A DNA stretch of 64,000 bases from G963677085 sp963677085 (GTDB lineage Bacteria > Planctomycetota > Planctomycetia > Pirellulales > Thermoguttaceae): positions 3,534,001 through 3,598,000 of the forward strand of contig CAXXFH010000004.1 of NCBI GenBank assembly GCA_963677085.2, read 5' to 3'. Numbering within the stretch: the first letter of the stretch is position 1; every line of letters begins with the position of its first letter. Made by a program: the position numbers and the translations under genes. Below the pieces are notes generated by a model that saw nothing but the letters and a program-made list of their open reading frames with translations, was not told where the DNA came from and did no database searches. Below are positions 27,600 through 36,435 of this stretch, piece after piece.

Positions 27600-28331
27600 T
27601 CACTTGGCGTTTGCTTTGCCCGCCTTCAAGTATCCCAGCCGTTTCTTCTCCGGGAACCGCTCGATGGCATACCGCAACATCGTCCTCGGCATCACTTGAC
27701 ATTGCTGCCCCAGAAACTCCTCCAACACTGCCTCGTCCCTCTTCCCAACCTCCCGCAACATCCAGCCCACTGCCTTGTGGATCAGGTCCTGGTCATCCTT
27801 CAGCAGCTTCTCGGCGAGCCTGATCGTGTCGGCGAAGTCGCCGTGACGGATGAACCAGTGGGTCGCCACGATACCGATCCGCCGCTCCCAGAGGCTCGCC
27901 GACTTCGCCAAGCGATAGAGCGGCCTGCGACTCCTGGTTTCCAAGAAGCCCCCGATGATCTGTGGAGCCGAAAGGTCTACCAGATCCCAGTTGTTGATGT
28001 TCCGGGTGTTGGCGAGGTAGAGGTCGTAAACTCGCTTCCTGGCGGCCTTGTCGGCCTTCTCGACCTGGGTGACAAGAATCACCAGGGCAAGCAACCGCTC
28101 CTCGTGGACTTCGGAATGCAGGAGGCATTCGACTTCGGCCGCCGGCAAACTCTCGAAATTCTTGGCGACCTTCCTGATGACAGGCACCTTAACGCCGATG
28201 AACTTGTCGCCTTCGCCGTACTGGCCGGGGCCGGTCTTGAAGAAGCGGGCGAGAATAGCGGCCTGTTCGGGGCAGGCGAGGGATTGCAGCGAGATATGGG
28301 CGTCTCTTGCCGTTTTCTTTTTTTCACCCAT
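27600..28331 (-). CDS. AlkD-like DNA alkylation repair HEAT protein
   Basis: The 243-residue protein matches the DNA alkylation repair family built of HEAT-like helices. The signatures are YGEGDKFIGVKVPVIRKVAK near residue 40, NNWDLVDLSAPQIIG near 112 and GWMLREVGKRD near 190. These proteins excise N3- and N7-alkylated purines; the Trp and Asp of NNWDLVD match the DNA-contacting positions of AlkD. It starts the run with the two downstream small genes. An extra base-repair role in a defence island is only a possibility. Confidence 0.85.
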   Translation of the reverse strand: MGEKKKTARDAHISLQSLACPEQAAILARFFKTGPGQYGEGDKFIGVKVPVIRKVAKNFESLPAAEVECLLHSEVHEERLLALVILVTQVEKADKAARKRVYDLYLANTRNINNWDLVDLSAPQIIGGFLETRSRRPLYRLAKSASLWERRIGIVATHWFIRHGDFADTIRLAEKLLKDDQDLIHKAVGWMLREVGKRDEAVLEEFLGQQCQVMPRTMLRYAIERFPEKKRLGYLKAGKANAK

Positions 28332-28428
28332 GGGCGCCTCTCACCAAAATTCCGAAGCTGTCGTTCCCACCTGATACGAATGGCAAGACTCTGACCAAGT
28401 AGCCTACTTCGGGCGGCCGTAATGTGCC

Positions 28429-28905
28429 TCAATCCTCCCACGCCCCCAGGCACCGACGCAGAAAGACCAACTGCCCAAGATGATAAGCGTTGTGGTCGGC
28501 CACGAGAAGTGCCTCTCGTAAGATCGTCTGGCCGTCGCCATGCGGAATTCGAGCATACAGATCGGTAACGGGATCGGTGACCAAATCCATCATCGCCTGC
28601 AAGTCAGCCCGAAATGCCGCAACACTTCGGTTCCACGACTCGGCGTCAGGTGGTGCATCGCCCTCGGGCCAGTAACCTGCTGGAAAGTCGGGCGAGACAT
28701 GGTTGGCATTTCGGGAAAACTCAAGAATGTCCCACTGACATATCCGCAGGTGTTCCAGCAGACGCCACGGCGTGTGGGAAATCCCCTCGACCTTCGCTCC
28801 CCGGAGTCCTTCGGGCAAATCGGCAATGGCCTGTTCAAAGTTCAGATGCGCCCCACCGCCTCCAAGCAGGTAAACCAGATGCTCTCGCAGTGGCTGATCG
28901 GACAT
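28429..28905 (-). CDS. DinB/YfiT-family four-helix protein
   Basis: The protein has 158 residues from the chosen ATG (MSDQPLREHLVYLL). HTPWRLLEHLRICQWDILEF and VADHNAYHLGQLVFLRR carry the histidines expected for the metal site of DinB-like four-helix bundles. Members act as thiol-dependent transferases or have unknown roles. The upstream part of the open frame lacks a ribosome site and is not included. Confidence 0.82.
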   Translation of the reverse strand: MSDQPLREHLVYLLGGGGAHLNFEQAIADLPEGLRGAKVEGISHTPWRLLEHLRICQWDILEFSRNANHVSPDFPAGYWPEGDAPPDAESWNRSVAAFRADLQAMMDLVTDPVTDLYARIPHGDGQTILREALLVADHNAYHLGQLVFLRRCLGAWED

Positions 28906-29204
28906 GACGTACTCCGTGTTTTTACGAGGTGCGTGAGGATGAAAAGGTTTTGCGCACATCGGCTGCCGTCGTAGTTGCCACGGCAAAGAAAAAGGACGTG
29001 GTTCGTACGTTATTATCCGAATGATGAGAGGATGTGAATAGCCCTGCAAGCATGACTTCGATATTCTACTGAGCAAAATTGAGCAGTCGGTTAGAGCGAG
29101 ATCGGGTGCGGACTGGTGACGTATAGGCTCTGCGCCGCTAAAATGGGGTAATGCTCTGATCGATCTCAGGACATCTAACCCGTTTGCGTGTGCGAGGGAG
29201 TGAA

Positions 29205-29498
29205 ATGGCGGACATCATCGGTTGGCTAGGTTCCATCCTGTTGGCAGTGTGCGGTGCCCCACAGGCGCTCAAATCGATTCGAGAAGGGCATTCTCGTGGC
29301 ATGTCGCCCTCCTTCTTGATGTTCTGGCTCGGCGGAGAACTGTGCTACCTCTATAGCACGGCGGCCAAGTTTGGGCTTGTCAGTTGGCTCGTCTTCAACT
29401 ACGTGGGGAACATCGTCTTCGTCCTGGTGATCATCTACTTCGCACTGTTCCCAAGACAACAGCCAGACGTTGAACCGGCATTCGATTCCGGGCAATGA
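29205..29498 (+). CDS. Small PQ-loop membrane protein
   Basis: The 97-residue protein has three hydrophobic helices. GWLGSILLAVCGAPQALKSI contains the PQ dipeptide in the first helix, and the SRGMSPSFLMFWLGGELCYL part is typical of SemiSWEET-like PQ-loop proteins. Such proteins dimerise to transport small solutes. The start follows a GGGAG ribosome site. It is the first plus-strand gene after the minus-strand run; the 300 bp before it hold no gene. Confidence 0.78.
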   Translation: MADIIGWLGSILLAVCGAPQALKSIREGHSRGMSPSFLMFWLGGELCYLYSTAAKFGLVSWLVFNYVGNIVFVLVIIYFALFPRQQPDVEPAFDSGQ

Positions 29499-29546
29499 GC
29501 AGAAGAAGGCAAAACGACAGATTCCCGGTTTATAAGGATTCGCAAA

Positions 29547-29960
29547 ATGACCTCGACAAACGACACCCACAGCATGCTGGTTGGCTATATCCTCTGGATC
29601 TTCGGATTCATGGGCGCCCATCGCTTCTACTTCGGCAAACCGATTACCGGCACGATCTGGTTCTTCACGTTGGGGCTGCTTGGGATTGGATGGCTCATTG
29701 ACCTGGTGCTGATTCCCGGCATGGATCGGCAAGCCAACTTCCGCTATCAAGCCGGACATCTGGACTACACCGTGGCTTGGCTGCTGCTGACGTTCCTCGG
29801 CATCTTCGGCATCCACCGGTTTTACATGGAAAAGTGGATCACGGGCATCATCTATCTGCTCACCGGTGGATTGATCGGGCTTGGCGTGCTCTTCGATTTA
29901 TGGACGCTCAATGGACAGGTCAGCGAGATCAATCAACGGGAGGTGTTTGGAGAAAGGTGA
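29547..29960 (+). CDS. Duplicated TM2-domain membrane protein
   Basis: The 137-residue protein contains two TM2 units: GYILWIFGFMGAHRFYFGK followed by TGTIWFFTLGLLGIGWLIDL, then LLTFLGIFGIHRFYMEKW followed by TGIIYLLTGGLIGLGVLFDL. The G-x-HRFY loop is repeated in both. Membrane-bound, function unknown. It may form a unit with the PQ-loop gene 48 bp upstream. Confidence 0.85.
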   Translation: MTSTNDTHSMLVGYILWIFGFMGAHRFYFGKPITGTIWFFTLGLLGIGWLIDLVLIPGMDRQANFRYQAGHLDYTVAWLLLTFLGIFGIHRFYMEKWITGIIYLLTGGLIGLGVLFDLWTLNGQVSEINQREVFGER

Positions 29961-30432
29961 GACGATTCCGATGGACACAGATTATCTTGCACCCAAGGGA
30001 TGAGCGCAAGTAGGTGTAGCGGCTTCCGTAATTCTATCGGGGGTACACGAGCTATGGCCAATAATCCTTTTCTGACGTGGCCTCTCGGCGGCGACGTTGC
30101 TCAAACGTGGGCGACCTTTCTTAAGTCAATGTCGCAGGTCGGTTTGGTCAACATCATTCAACAGATGGAAACCAAAGACCCGGCTTTGGAGCAGCGGATA
30201 GTAACCGAAGGCTTCAGCTACGGAAAACAAATAGGACGTATCGCTGATGCCCTCGAAGTGCTAATCCGCCATGCCAAGGATGGCGGACTTGAGAACCTTT
30301 TGGAGCCCGAGGAAAAGAAATCTTTCGAGCAGTTTGCCGAGATGGTGGCGAAGATTGACGAAATGAAGGTGGGCGGTGTACCACTTTCCGAAGAGGGCCT
30401 GGATGCTTTCGTTCGACGCATGAAGATTCTTA

Positions 30433-31325
30433 GACCGTGTTTTGAAATTCAGTTTTGAGTTTTTGCGAGGCGTTTGGACATCAGTGCGATCATCGAGATG
30501 TAGATCATGGACTCGCTGGACGCAGTGGTTTTTTCATAGTCTTTGCTGTGCCGTCGATAACGGGCGAGCCAGGCAAATGTCCGTTCAACAATCCACCGCT
30601 TTGGCAACACGACAAAGCCTTTCAGCCCGACCGGTCGGAGCACCGTTTGCAGCACCCAGTCAAACGTGCCAGCCACCCAATCGGGAAGTGCATTTCGGCC
30701 GTACGCCGAGTCGCCAAAGACGACCTTCAGTCGCTTGAATTGTTCGTGCAGTTTTTCAAGGACCCACCAGCCGCCCGTTTGGTCTTGCCAGTCAGCTCGA
30801 TGGACAATCACCGCCAATATCAAACCGAGTGTGTCGACGGCAATGTGGCGTTTGCGACCGGTGATCTTTTTGCCTGCATCATACCCTCGTTCTTCACCGC
30901 CTTCGGCCGTGCGAATCGACTGGCTATCGATGATCGCCGCTGTTGGCGTCGATTTCTTTCCGGCCGCCCGGCGCACTTTCGCCCGCAACGCATCGTGAAC
31001 CTTCTTCCAGACGCCGTTGTTTCTCCATCGCCAGAAGATCCCGTAGACCGTACTCCAATTGGGGAAATTGCCCGGAAGCATTCGCCACTGGCACCCGGTT
31101 CGTGCAACGTAAAGGATCGCATTGATAATCCAACGTCGATAAATCGGCTTGCGGCCACGCCGAGAAAGCTGTGGCAGCAGTTGTCGAATCAATTGCCATT
31201 GTCGATCGGTTAGATCACTGGAATAATGCGTCCTGCGTTGCATGCTGCGGCTCCTTCCTTCGGTTGGTCCCAAAGTGGGGAGCCGTAGCAGTTTTTTCCT
31301 ATTCAAGCAATTTCAAAACACGGTC
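30433..31325 (-). mobile_element. IS5-family insertion sequence, about 893 bp
   Basis: Terminal inverted repeats GACCGTGTTTTGAAATT (left) and AATTTCAAAACACGGTC (right) match perfectly over 17 bp. They are flanked by a TTA direct repeat (30430-30432 and 31326-31328), as expected for target-site duplication in the IS5 group. It holds one transposase gene. The perfect ends and intact gene suggest a recent insertion. Confidence 0.88.
30449..31243 (-). CDS. IS5-family DDE transposase
   Basis: The protein of about 264 residues has an N-terminal helix-turn-helix (LTDRQWQLIRQLLP, then GCQWRMLPGNFPNWSTVY) and a DDE core: the first Asp in AIIDSQSIRT, the second in VVFGDSAYGR and the Glu in RWIVERTFAWLARYRR. 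This Y-(2)-R-(3)-E-like C-terminus is typical of the IS427-type branch of IS5. The start is the ATG after the right-end leader; the frame upstream reads into the terminal repeat. Confidence 0.92.
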   Translation of the reverse strand: MQRRTHYSSDLTDRQWQLIRQLLPQLSRRGRKPIYRRWIINAILYVARTGCQWRMLPGNFPNWSTVYGIFWRWRNNGVWKKVHDALRAKVRRAAGKKSTPTAAIIDSQSIRTAEGGEERGYDAGKKITGRKRHIAVDTLGLILAVIVHRADWQDQTGGWWVLEKLHEQFKRLKVVFGDSAYGRNALPDWVAGTFDWVLQTVLRPVGLKGFVVLPKRWIVERTFAWLARYRRHSKDYEKTTASSESMIYISMIALMSKRLAKTQN

Positions 31326-31469
31326 TTAAGGAGCGTAATCCGAAAGTCTATACCGCTGTGCGAAAACGGATTGACCGCTTGCAGGATCGGCTCAGGGATG
31401 AGGATCGTACCTAGCATCCACGCCAACATCTCCCCAAGCAACCACGCATTCCCATACAGGAGAGCCATC

Positions 31470-31967
31470 GTGTCTGCGGACGTTGTCCAGCTAGTTTCTT
31501 GTTTGAGTGATACCAACCCTGCCAAAAGGGCGCAGGCCGCTGAAGGACTATCTCGCCTTGGCCCCCAATCCGCCCCAGCAGCCGTGGCTTTGGTTCGAGC
31601 CTGCGGGGACGAGACGGAGGAAGTGCGGGAATATGCCGTGGCCGCTTTGGAGGAGATGGGGTCGCCTAATATTGAGGACATCCAGTCATTGGTAGCTCTG
31701 CTGAACGATCCGAAAACTGACATCGGCTATTGGGCCGCCACACTCCTCGGGCGACTGGAAAGTGATGCGGCTTCCGCTGTGCCCGCCCTGGCCGCCGCCG
31801 TCACCGAGGCCAGCGAGGGAGCAGTTCGTCAACGAGCGGCTTGGGCGCTGGGTCGAATAGGACTACCAGCCGCCCCGGCCTTGAGTGTCCTAAACGAAGC
31901 TGCGGCTAGCAGCGACCTAAGGTTGGCTCGCTTGGCGCAACGGGCCATCGGACAAATCGGCGGATAA
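31470..31967 (+). CDS. HEAT-repeat protein
   Basis: The protein of about 165 residues is composed of HEAT/PBS-lyase-type helical repeats: NPAKRAQAAEGLSRLGPQSA, EVREYAVAALEEMGSPN, IGYWAATLLGRLESDAASA and VRQRAAWALGRIGLPAAPAL. It probably mediates protein interaction. I choose a GTG start with AGGAGAG just upstream; the longer frame runs into the IS end. Cargo gene of unknown role. Confidence 0.75.
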   Translation: MSADVVQLVSCLSDTNPAKRAQAAEGLSRLGPQSAPAAVALVRACGDETEEVREYAVAALEEMGSPNIEDIQSLVALLNDPKTDIGYWAATLLGRLESDAASAVPALAAAVTEASEGAVRQRAAWALGRIGLPAAPALSVLNEAAASSDLRLARLAQRAIGQIGG

Positions 31968-32120
31968 CGGCCACCCCCTAGCTTGCCTGGCTTCGGCATT
32001 CTCCGGTTTCGAGGTGGATTGCCCTGGGCCGAGTCGGATTCTTCCGCTATTCTCCCACTCCGACACGGTTCGAGATCCAGTGTGCAGGAAGCACGCTCCC
32101 ACCTTGCACGGAGGCTTTTC

Positions 32121-33083
32121 ATGTTGAAGCCCATTTTGGCAAGCCTGTTCACCCTTTTACTGCTGGTTGGCTGTGACGCCAACGCCCTGCTACCGCTTGA
32201 GGCCGAGCCGGTAGCCCAGCCCAACGTGCCCCAGGTTCCTCCCGTCTCGGTTGATGGAAGAGTCGGGAGCGATGACACAATCAAGATCGCCTCATACAAC
32301 ATTCAGGTCTTCGGCAAATCCAAAATCGACAAACCCGAGGTCATGAATATCCTGGCGAATGTTGCTCGGCGATTCGACGTGGTGGCCATCCAAGAGGTCC
32401 GTTCGGTCGATCAGACCATCCTGCCCCGCTTCGTCGATCTCATCAACGCCGAGGGAGCCAAGTACGACTACGTGATCGGACCACGTCTGGGGCGAACATC
32501 GAGCAAGGAACAATATGCGTTCGTCTACGACACGACTCGTGTCGAGCTAGACCAAGGCTCGGTCTACACCGTAGACGATTCGCAAGACTTCCTTCACAGG
32601 GAACCCTTAGTTGCCCGTTTCCGTGTGCGAGGATCGCCAGCGGAAGAGGCGTTTACTTTTCAACTGGTAAACATTCACACCGATCCCGACGAAACCGATA
32701 TCGAGTTGGACGCCCTGGCTGACGTGTTCGTGGCCATCCAACGAGCGGCCACCGAGGATGACGTGATCTTACTGGGCGACCTGAACGTGGACGAGTATCA
32801 CCTGGGACGGCTCGGACAGCTTCCGGGCATTGCCAATGCGATTTCGGGCACGACCACCAACACTCGGCGAAACAAGATGTACGACAACCTGGTATTCGAC
32901 GGCCGCCACACCGGCGAGTTCACCGGCCGCACGGGCGTGCTGGACCTGATGGTCGAGTTCGGCCTCAGCGAAGACGAAGCCCTGAAAGTATCCGACCACT
33001 TCCCGGTGTGGGCTGAATTCAGCGCCCTTGAGGCAATCCAACCCCAGGAGCTTGCAGATCGGGTACCAGAGTTGGTTCGCTGA
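32121..33083 (+). CDS. Lipoprotein endonuclease/exonuclease/phosphatase-fold enzyme
   Basis: The 320-residue protein has a lipobox (FTLLLLVGC, lipidated Cys at about residue 17) and a DNase I-like EEP domain: IASYNIQVFGKSK, VAIQEVRS with the catalytic Glu, NIHTDPDETD, LLGDLNVDEYH with the Asp/Asn pair, and the terminal VSDHFPVWAEF with the catalytic His. It would cleave phosphodiesters outside the cytoplasm on the membrane surface. The ATG follows GGAGG at ideal distance. Confidence 0.87.
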   Translation: MLKPILASLFTLLLLVGCDANALLPLEAEPVAQPNVPQVPPVSVDGRVGSDDTIKIASYNIQVFGKSKIDKPEVMNILANVARRFDVVAIQEVRSVDQTILPRFVDLINAEGAKYDYVIGPRLGRTSSKEQYAFVYDTTRVELDQGSVYTVDDSQDFLHREPLVARFRVRGSPAEEAFTFQLVNIHTDPDETDIELDALADVFVAIQRAATEDDVILLGDLNVDEYHLGRLGQLPGIANAISGTTTNTRRNKMYDNLVFDGRHTGEFTGRTGVLDLMVEFGLSEDEALKVSDHFPVWAEFSALEAIQPQELADRVPELVR

Positions 33084-33112
33084 CCCATTAGCGTGCCCAG
33101 CTTGGTTGTCAT

Positions 33113-34120
33113 TTACGACTTGACACATTCTACAGAGCCGAGAAACTCCTTTACGTTTCCAATCTCGCCGCCGCTCTTTAGCCAGACGAAATCCGGTTCT
33201 GCCGAGTAGACTGCGCTACCATACATCGTGGTTGAAAGGTTCAGTCTGGCAACGTCCACTTCACCGATCTCACACCGCTTCAGCAATGGCTCGAACATGC
33301 CTACGAGTGCAACTCGACGACTCAGCGGAACGGTTACAATGGTGTTAGGTACGCCGAATCCGGGAGGGCATGGCCCTTTGACTTGTTTTGCCCAACCCAA
33401 GTAGACGGGACTGTCTGAGCAGACAAGATCAGGGCTGTCGTCCCTGACTAGCCAAAGCGACCAGTGGCGTTCCGAAAGCAAAGGGATCAGGGCAATCGAC
33501 ATCCTGAGCATCGTCTGCACGTTCCATGTCTGGCCTTGATCGTCTTGGCCATAACTGATCGTGTAGGCATCACTGTTGATGAAGTCGGCCATCTTGTCGA
33601 GATTAGGATCATCAACCAAAAGGGATTCGACCTCCTTGCGTTTCAGTGGCCCTAGAGTTGGCAAAATCGCATCCATTGCCGCCCTGAAGCTCTCTCGCCC
33701 TGCTTCCGAGGCAAAGGCCGCTCTCGCCTGTGCCCTCTCTGCCCGGTCGATGAAATCCGAGGTAAGCTTACGGAAGTGAGGAGTACGCACTACCATCAAA
33801 GCAATAAACGCCATCAGGTCGGTAATCGCTTCGTCGTTATCAGAGGGCAGATCTAGTTCGCCAAGAACCCTTCGCAAAGCAGCTGCCTGCTGATGTTCAA
33901 CCATCGCCAACGCCTTCTCAACTCCCATGCGATCCACATTCGGCCCAAGATCAACAGCGTAGTAGTCCCGTTGATGGGCGGTATTTTTCGGGCTACTCGG
34001 GTGTTGATTCTTCTCTGCCCTATCAAGGACGTACAGTCGTCCGTCTGCCCTTTCGTTTCTAGTGAAACCAGCGAGGTAGAACTGCGGTACGTAATGGTGC
34101 TTCCGAGGCTGTTTGGCCAT
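33113..34120 (-). CDS. DUF4238 protein
   Basis: The 335-residue protein opens with KHHYVPQFYLAGFT, the hallmark of DUF4238, and carries SDSPVYLGW and VPLSRRVALVG in the C-terminal half. The family is common in defence islands and next to restriction genes, but no activity is established to my knowledge. It converges with the EEP lipoprotein gene and is not part of an obvious operon. Confidence 0.8.
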   Translation of the reverse strand: MAKQPRKHHYVPQFYLAGFTRNERADGRLYVLDRAEKNQHPSSPKNTAHQRDYYAVDLGPNVDRMGVEKALAMVEHQQAAALRRVLGELDLPSDNDEAITDLMAFIALMVVRTPHFRKLTSDFIDRAERAQARAAFASEAGRESFRAAMDAILPTLGPLKRKEVESLLVDDPNLDKMADFINSDAYTISYGQDDQGQTWNVQTMLRMSIALIPLLSERHWSLWLVRDDSPDLVCSDSPVYLGWAKQVKGPCPPGFGVPNTIVTVPLSRRVALVGMFEPLLKRCEIGEVDVARLNLSTTMYGSAVYSAEPDFVWLKSGGEIGNVKEFLGSVECVKS

Positions 34121-34209
34121 CCTGATCCCCTATGGAGCAAATAGAACCTCAACTGAAGTTGACACGTTCATCACCATGTCGGTTCACACGAATTCGGAAC
34201 CTTGCGTCC

Positions 34210-34527
34210 TCAACGTATACGCATAATCCAGCCCTCCAAATCAGCAACTCGCCGCTCTTCCTCTGTCAGTGACGGTTGGAAACGTTGGGCCAGAAAGCCA
34301 CGCTCGTTAGTTTTAATCACCCATCGGGCAACGCAGTTGGCATCATGTTGGTCATGGTCGATCCCGGTGATGAACCTGATGTTCTTGAGCACCGCCTCAC
34401 TGGTAGCACGGGTGACACGTTTCACCTCGCTGAGCGTTCGGCCATCTGGGCGCTTCCACTCCTTCCAGCCATTTGCAGTTCTTCCCAGTACGACGGCGGC
34501 TGGCTCGTGTTCGATACATTGAAGCAA
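34210..34527 (-). CDS. Hypothetical protein, about 105 residues
   Basis: It reads through a plausible folded domain (VLGRTANGWKEWKRPDGRTL ... LKNIRFITGIDHDQHDANCV) and ends in a charged tail. The only usable start is a TTG, or the frame begins further upstream without ATG, so the N-terminus may be lost. Family not recognised. Confidence 0.4.
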   Translation of the reverse strand: MLQCIEHEPAAVVLGRTANGWKEWKRPDGRTLSEVKRVTRATSEAVLKNIRFITGIDHDQHDANCVARWVIKTNERGFLAQRFQPSLTEEERRVADLEGWIMRIR

Positions 34528-34612
34528 GACAATTCTCTTTATCTCTCTTTTGGCCCGGTTCCATCAGCGGGGGCTTTCTGGTGGTTGTGGGGCTCCCTTC
34601 ACTTTTCGAGCC

Positions 34613-34783
34613 TCAAAACACGCATCGTTCAGGGCCCGTGGCGATCTGTTTCCTGTCGGGCTTGAACCGGTATGTCTCAGGCTTGCATGTTTCGGTGTGG
34701 CGGTGAATGGCTTCCTGCCCGAGGCCATTGTGGGTAAAAAATGTCACCTTCACCGTCCGCTGCCTTGGCTGACCCGAGGGTTC
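34613..34783 (-). CDS. Small basic hypothetical protein
   Basis: A 56-codon frame from MEPSGQPRQRTVKVTFFTHN to TGPERCVF looks coding in composition, but no family is known and an alternative ATG lies at 34816. The rest of 34528-34899, between the Gabija operon and this point, contains nothing I can name. Confidence 0.3.
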   Translation of the reverse strand, partial: EPSGQPRQRTVKVTFFTHNGLGQEAIHRHTETCKPETYRFKPDRKQIATGPERCVF

Positions 34784-34899
34784 CATCGTTTGGGTCTCGG
34801 GCAATCCCATTCCCAATCAGCCTCGGAGCCCCTCACCCGGCTGTCTTCGGGATCAGCGTTCTTCCACTTTCCTCACTCACGGCGCATTGGAATTCCCAC

Positions 34900-36435
34900 C
34901 TATTCGAAGGCAATGCCGAGCGACAAGAGGTGTTCTTTCGTTTCTCGGTCAAGCTCTTTCAGACACGCCAACACCAACGATTCTCGGGCACGACTGAAAG
35001 CCACAAACCCGACTCGACAGCTATCATTCTTGTCGGACTTTCGTGCTTCGGGATCGGTTTCGCACCATTTCCGCAACTCGGTTGTCGTCTTCGCAACCAC
35101 AAGCACACCGTCTGCTTCGAGCCCTTTCGCTTTGTGAATCGATGCCACACGTTCCGTGTCAGTACGTTCCGTGTTGTGTAGCACAGCATCCAGAAGTAGC
35201 TGCATCTCGGCATCCCCATCGGTACGGCCCTCGTCAATATCGACCTCTGGGATGGCCTGCCTAATGAAAGCGGCGAGGCGAGCCTGATCTCGGATCGTTC
35301 CGGCACGCATTTCTTTCAGGACACCAAGGCCAATCTTTCTCCATTCAAGGATGTCCAGACTGAAAGCCTTTCGAGCCTTTCGCTGACTCATTCGCAGGAG
35401 TCTCGCTACTACTTCCAGTGCTTCAGCAAGAAGAGAGTTTTGCGCCGCCCCGGAATTACTGACCGGAACAAGCCCAAAACGCTCACGGCACTCATCGAAC
35501 GTCGAATTGGCGAAGCCAAGATACAGTCGAGTGATCGGATTCTTGCCACGATGCCAGTTGTCGGTGATTTGGCGGAAGCGTTCAACAATCCGGTCGAGAT
35601 CGTTCTCTGATACGAACACAACCCTTTGGCATCCCCTATCGCCACGTCTCGATTCCTGGGTCAATTTGGAGTGGAAGTGATTGGTGAACGTCACGATCTC
35701 TGTACAAGATCGATGGTTCTCGTCCAGTTGGCTACACTGTGCGTTGTCCGCAAATCTGAAGAAGGGGATTTTCGTAAACTCCGGTGCCTTGGTACTGCGG
35801 ACCCGGTACGTGAAGCTGGATATGTACTGCTCGGGGTCACCGACGACATAGATCTGTGTCCGTCCCTCCTTTCTTAAGCCGTCGAACACCCTATGTTGTG
35901 TCGTGTCTACGTCCTGAAATTCATCGACGAAGAGAAACTGAAGCCGGTGACCAACCAGTCGTCGAACATTTGACTGCTCAATAAGAGTTGCCGCCATGCT
36001 ACTCATTTGATCGTATGGCACGACCCCCTTCTTCACCATCGCTGCGTAAATCTTGCTGCGAACGATGCTCCTGTTTCGCCCGGTGAGTCTCTTGCCAGAT
36101 CGCCGATCCAAGATGTCTGAATCGACCGCCATGAACACGGGATCTTCCGGTATTCTGTCTAGCACGGCAGCAAATGGGCCCAGGATGAACCTATTCAGGA
36201 ACCCATGAATCGTCCCGACAAAGATGCTATGGCTGGGTTGGCACACTCGATGCAGTCGAGTGCGAATAACCTGGGCAGCGGCATTCGTGTAGGTGATTGC
36301 TGCCAGGAAGCGACCATGCTGGAGTAGCGGAATACATCCGGCAATTTCATTTACCATGTTGTGCGTCTTGCCAGCCCCAGGACCGGCAACCACAACATGC
36401 GGACGATTGGTCTTAGCGGACTTTGCCATAGTCAC
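34900..36435 (-). CDS. gajB: Gabija GajB, UvrD-like helicase
   Basis: The 511-residue superfamily 1 helicase has Walker A in VVVAGPGAGKTHNMVNEIAG near residue 15, Walker B FVDEFQDVDTTQ near 175, and C-terminal helicase motifs VASIHKAKGLEADGVLVV and VAFSRARESLVLACLK. Its length matches GajB (about 500). Its ATG overlaps the gajA stop by 4 bp, so the pair is translationally coupled. In Gabija, GajB responds to nucleic acid ends and works with GajA nuclease to abort phage infection. Confidence 0.9.
   Translation of the reverse strand: MTMAKSAKTNRPHVVVAGPGAGKTHNMVNEIAGCIPLLQHGRFLAAITYTNAAAQVIRTRLHRVCQPSHSIFVGTIHGFLNRFILGPFAAVLDRIPEDPVFMAVDSDILDRRSGKRLTGRNRSIVRSKIYAAMVKKGVVPYDQMSSMAATLIEQSNVRRLVGHRLQFLFVDEFQDVDTTQHRVFDGLRKEGRTQIYVVGDPEQYISSFTYRVRSTKAPEFTKIPFFRFADNAQCSQLDENHRSCTEIVTFTNHFHSKLTQESRRGDRGCQRVVFVSENDLDRIVERFRQITDNWHRGKNPITRLYLGFANSTFDECRERFGLVPVSNSGAAQNSLLAEALEVVARLLRMSQRKARKAFSLDILEWRKIGLGVLKEMRAGTIRDQARLAAFIRQAIPEVDIDEGRTDGDAEMQLLLDAVLHNTERTDTERVASIHKAKGLEADGVLVVAKTTTELRKWCETDPEARKSDKNDSCRVGFVAFSRARESLVLACLKELDRETKEHLLSLGIAFE

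Larger units (their letters stand above)
30054..31414 (+). pseudogene. Helical-protein gene interrupted by an IS
   Basis: The 5' part (30054-30432) encodes a helical protein starting MANNPFLTWPLGGDVAQTW and running to FVRRMKIL. The IS then inserts. Joining 30432 to 31329, with one TTA copy removed, continues the frame as KERNPKVYTAVRKRIDRLQD and stops at 31412-31414, giving about 155 residues. The family is unknown. The truncated form gains a few IS-encoded residues (RPCFEIQF), so a slightly shortened product could still be made. Confidence 0.75.

Noticed and set aside
27206..27823. Plus-strand frames such as 27173-27823 and 27564-28394
   Set aside because: They are antisense to the AlkD-like gene and the 127-residue gene, and show no domain.
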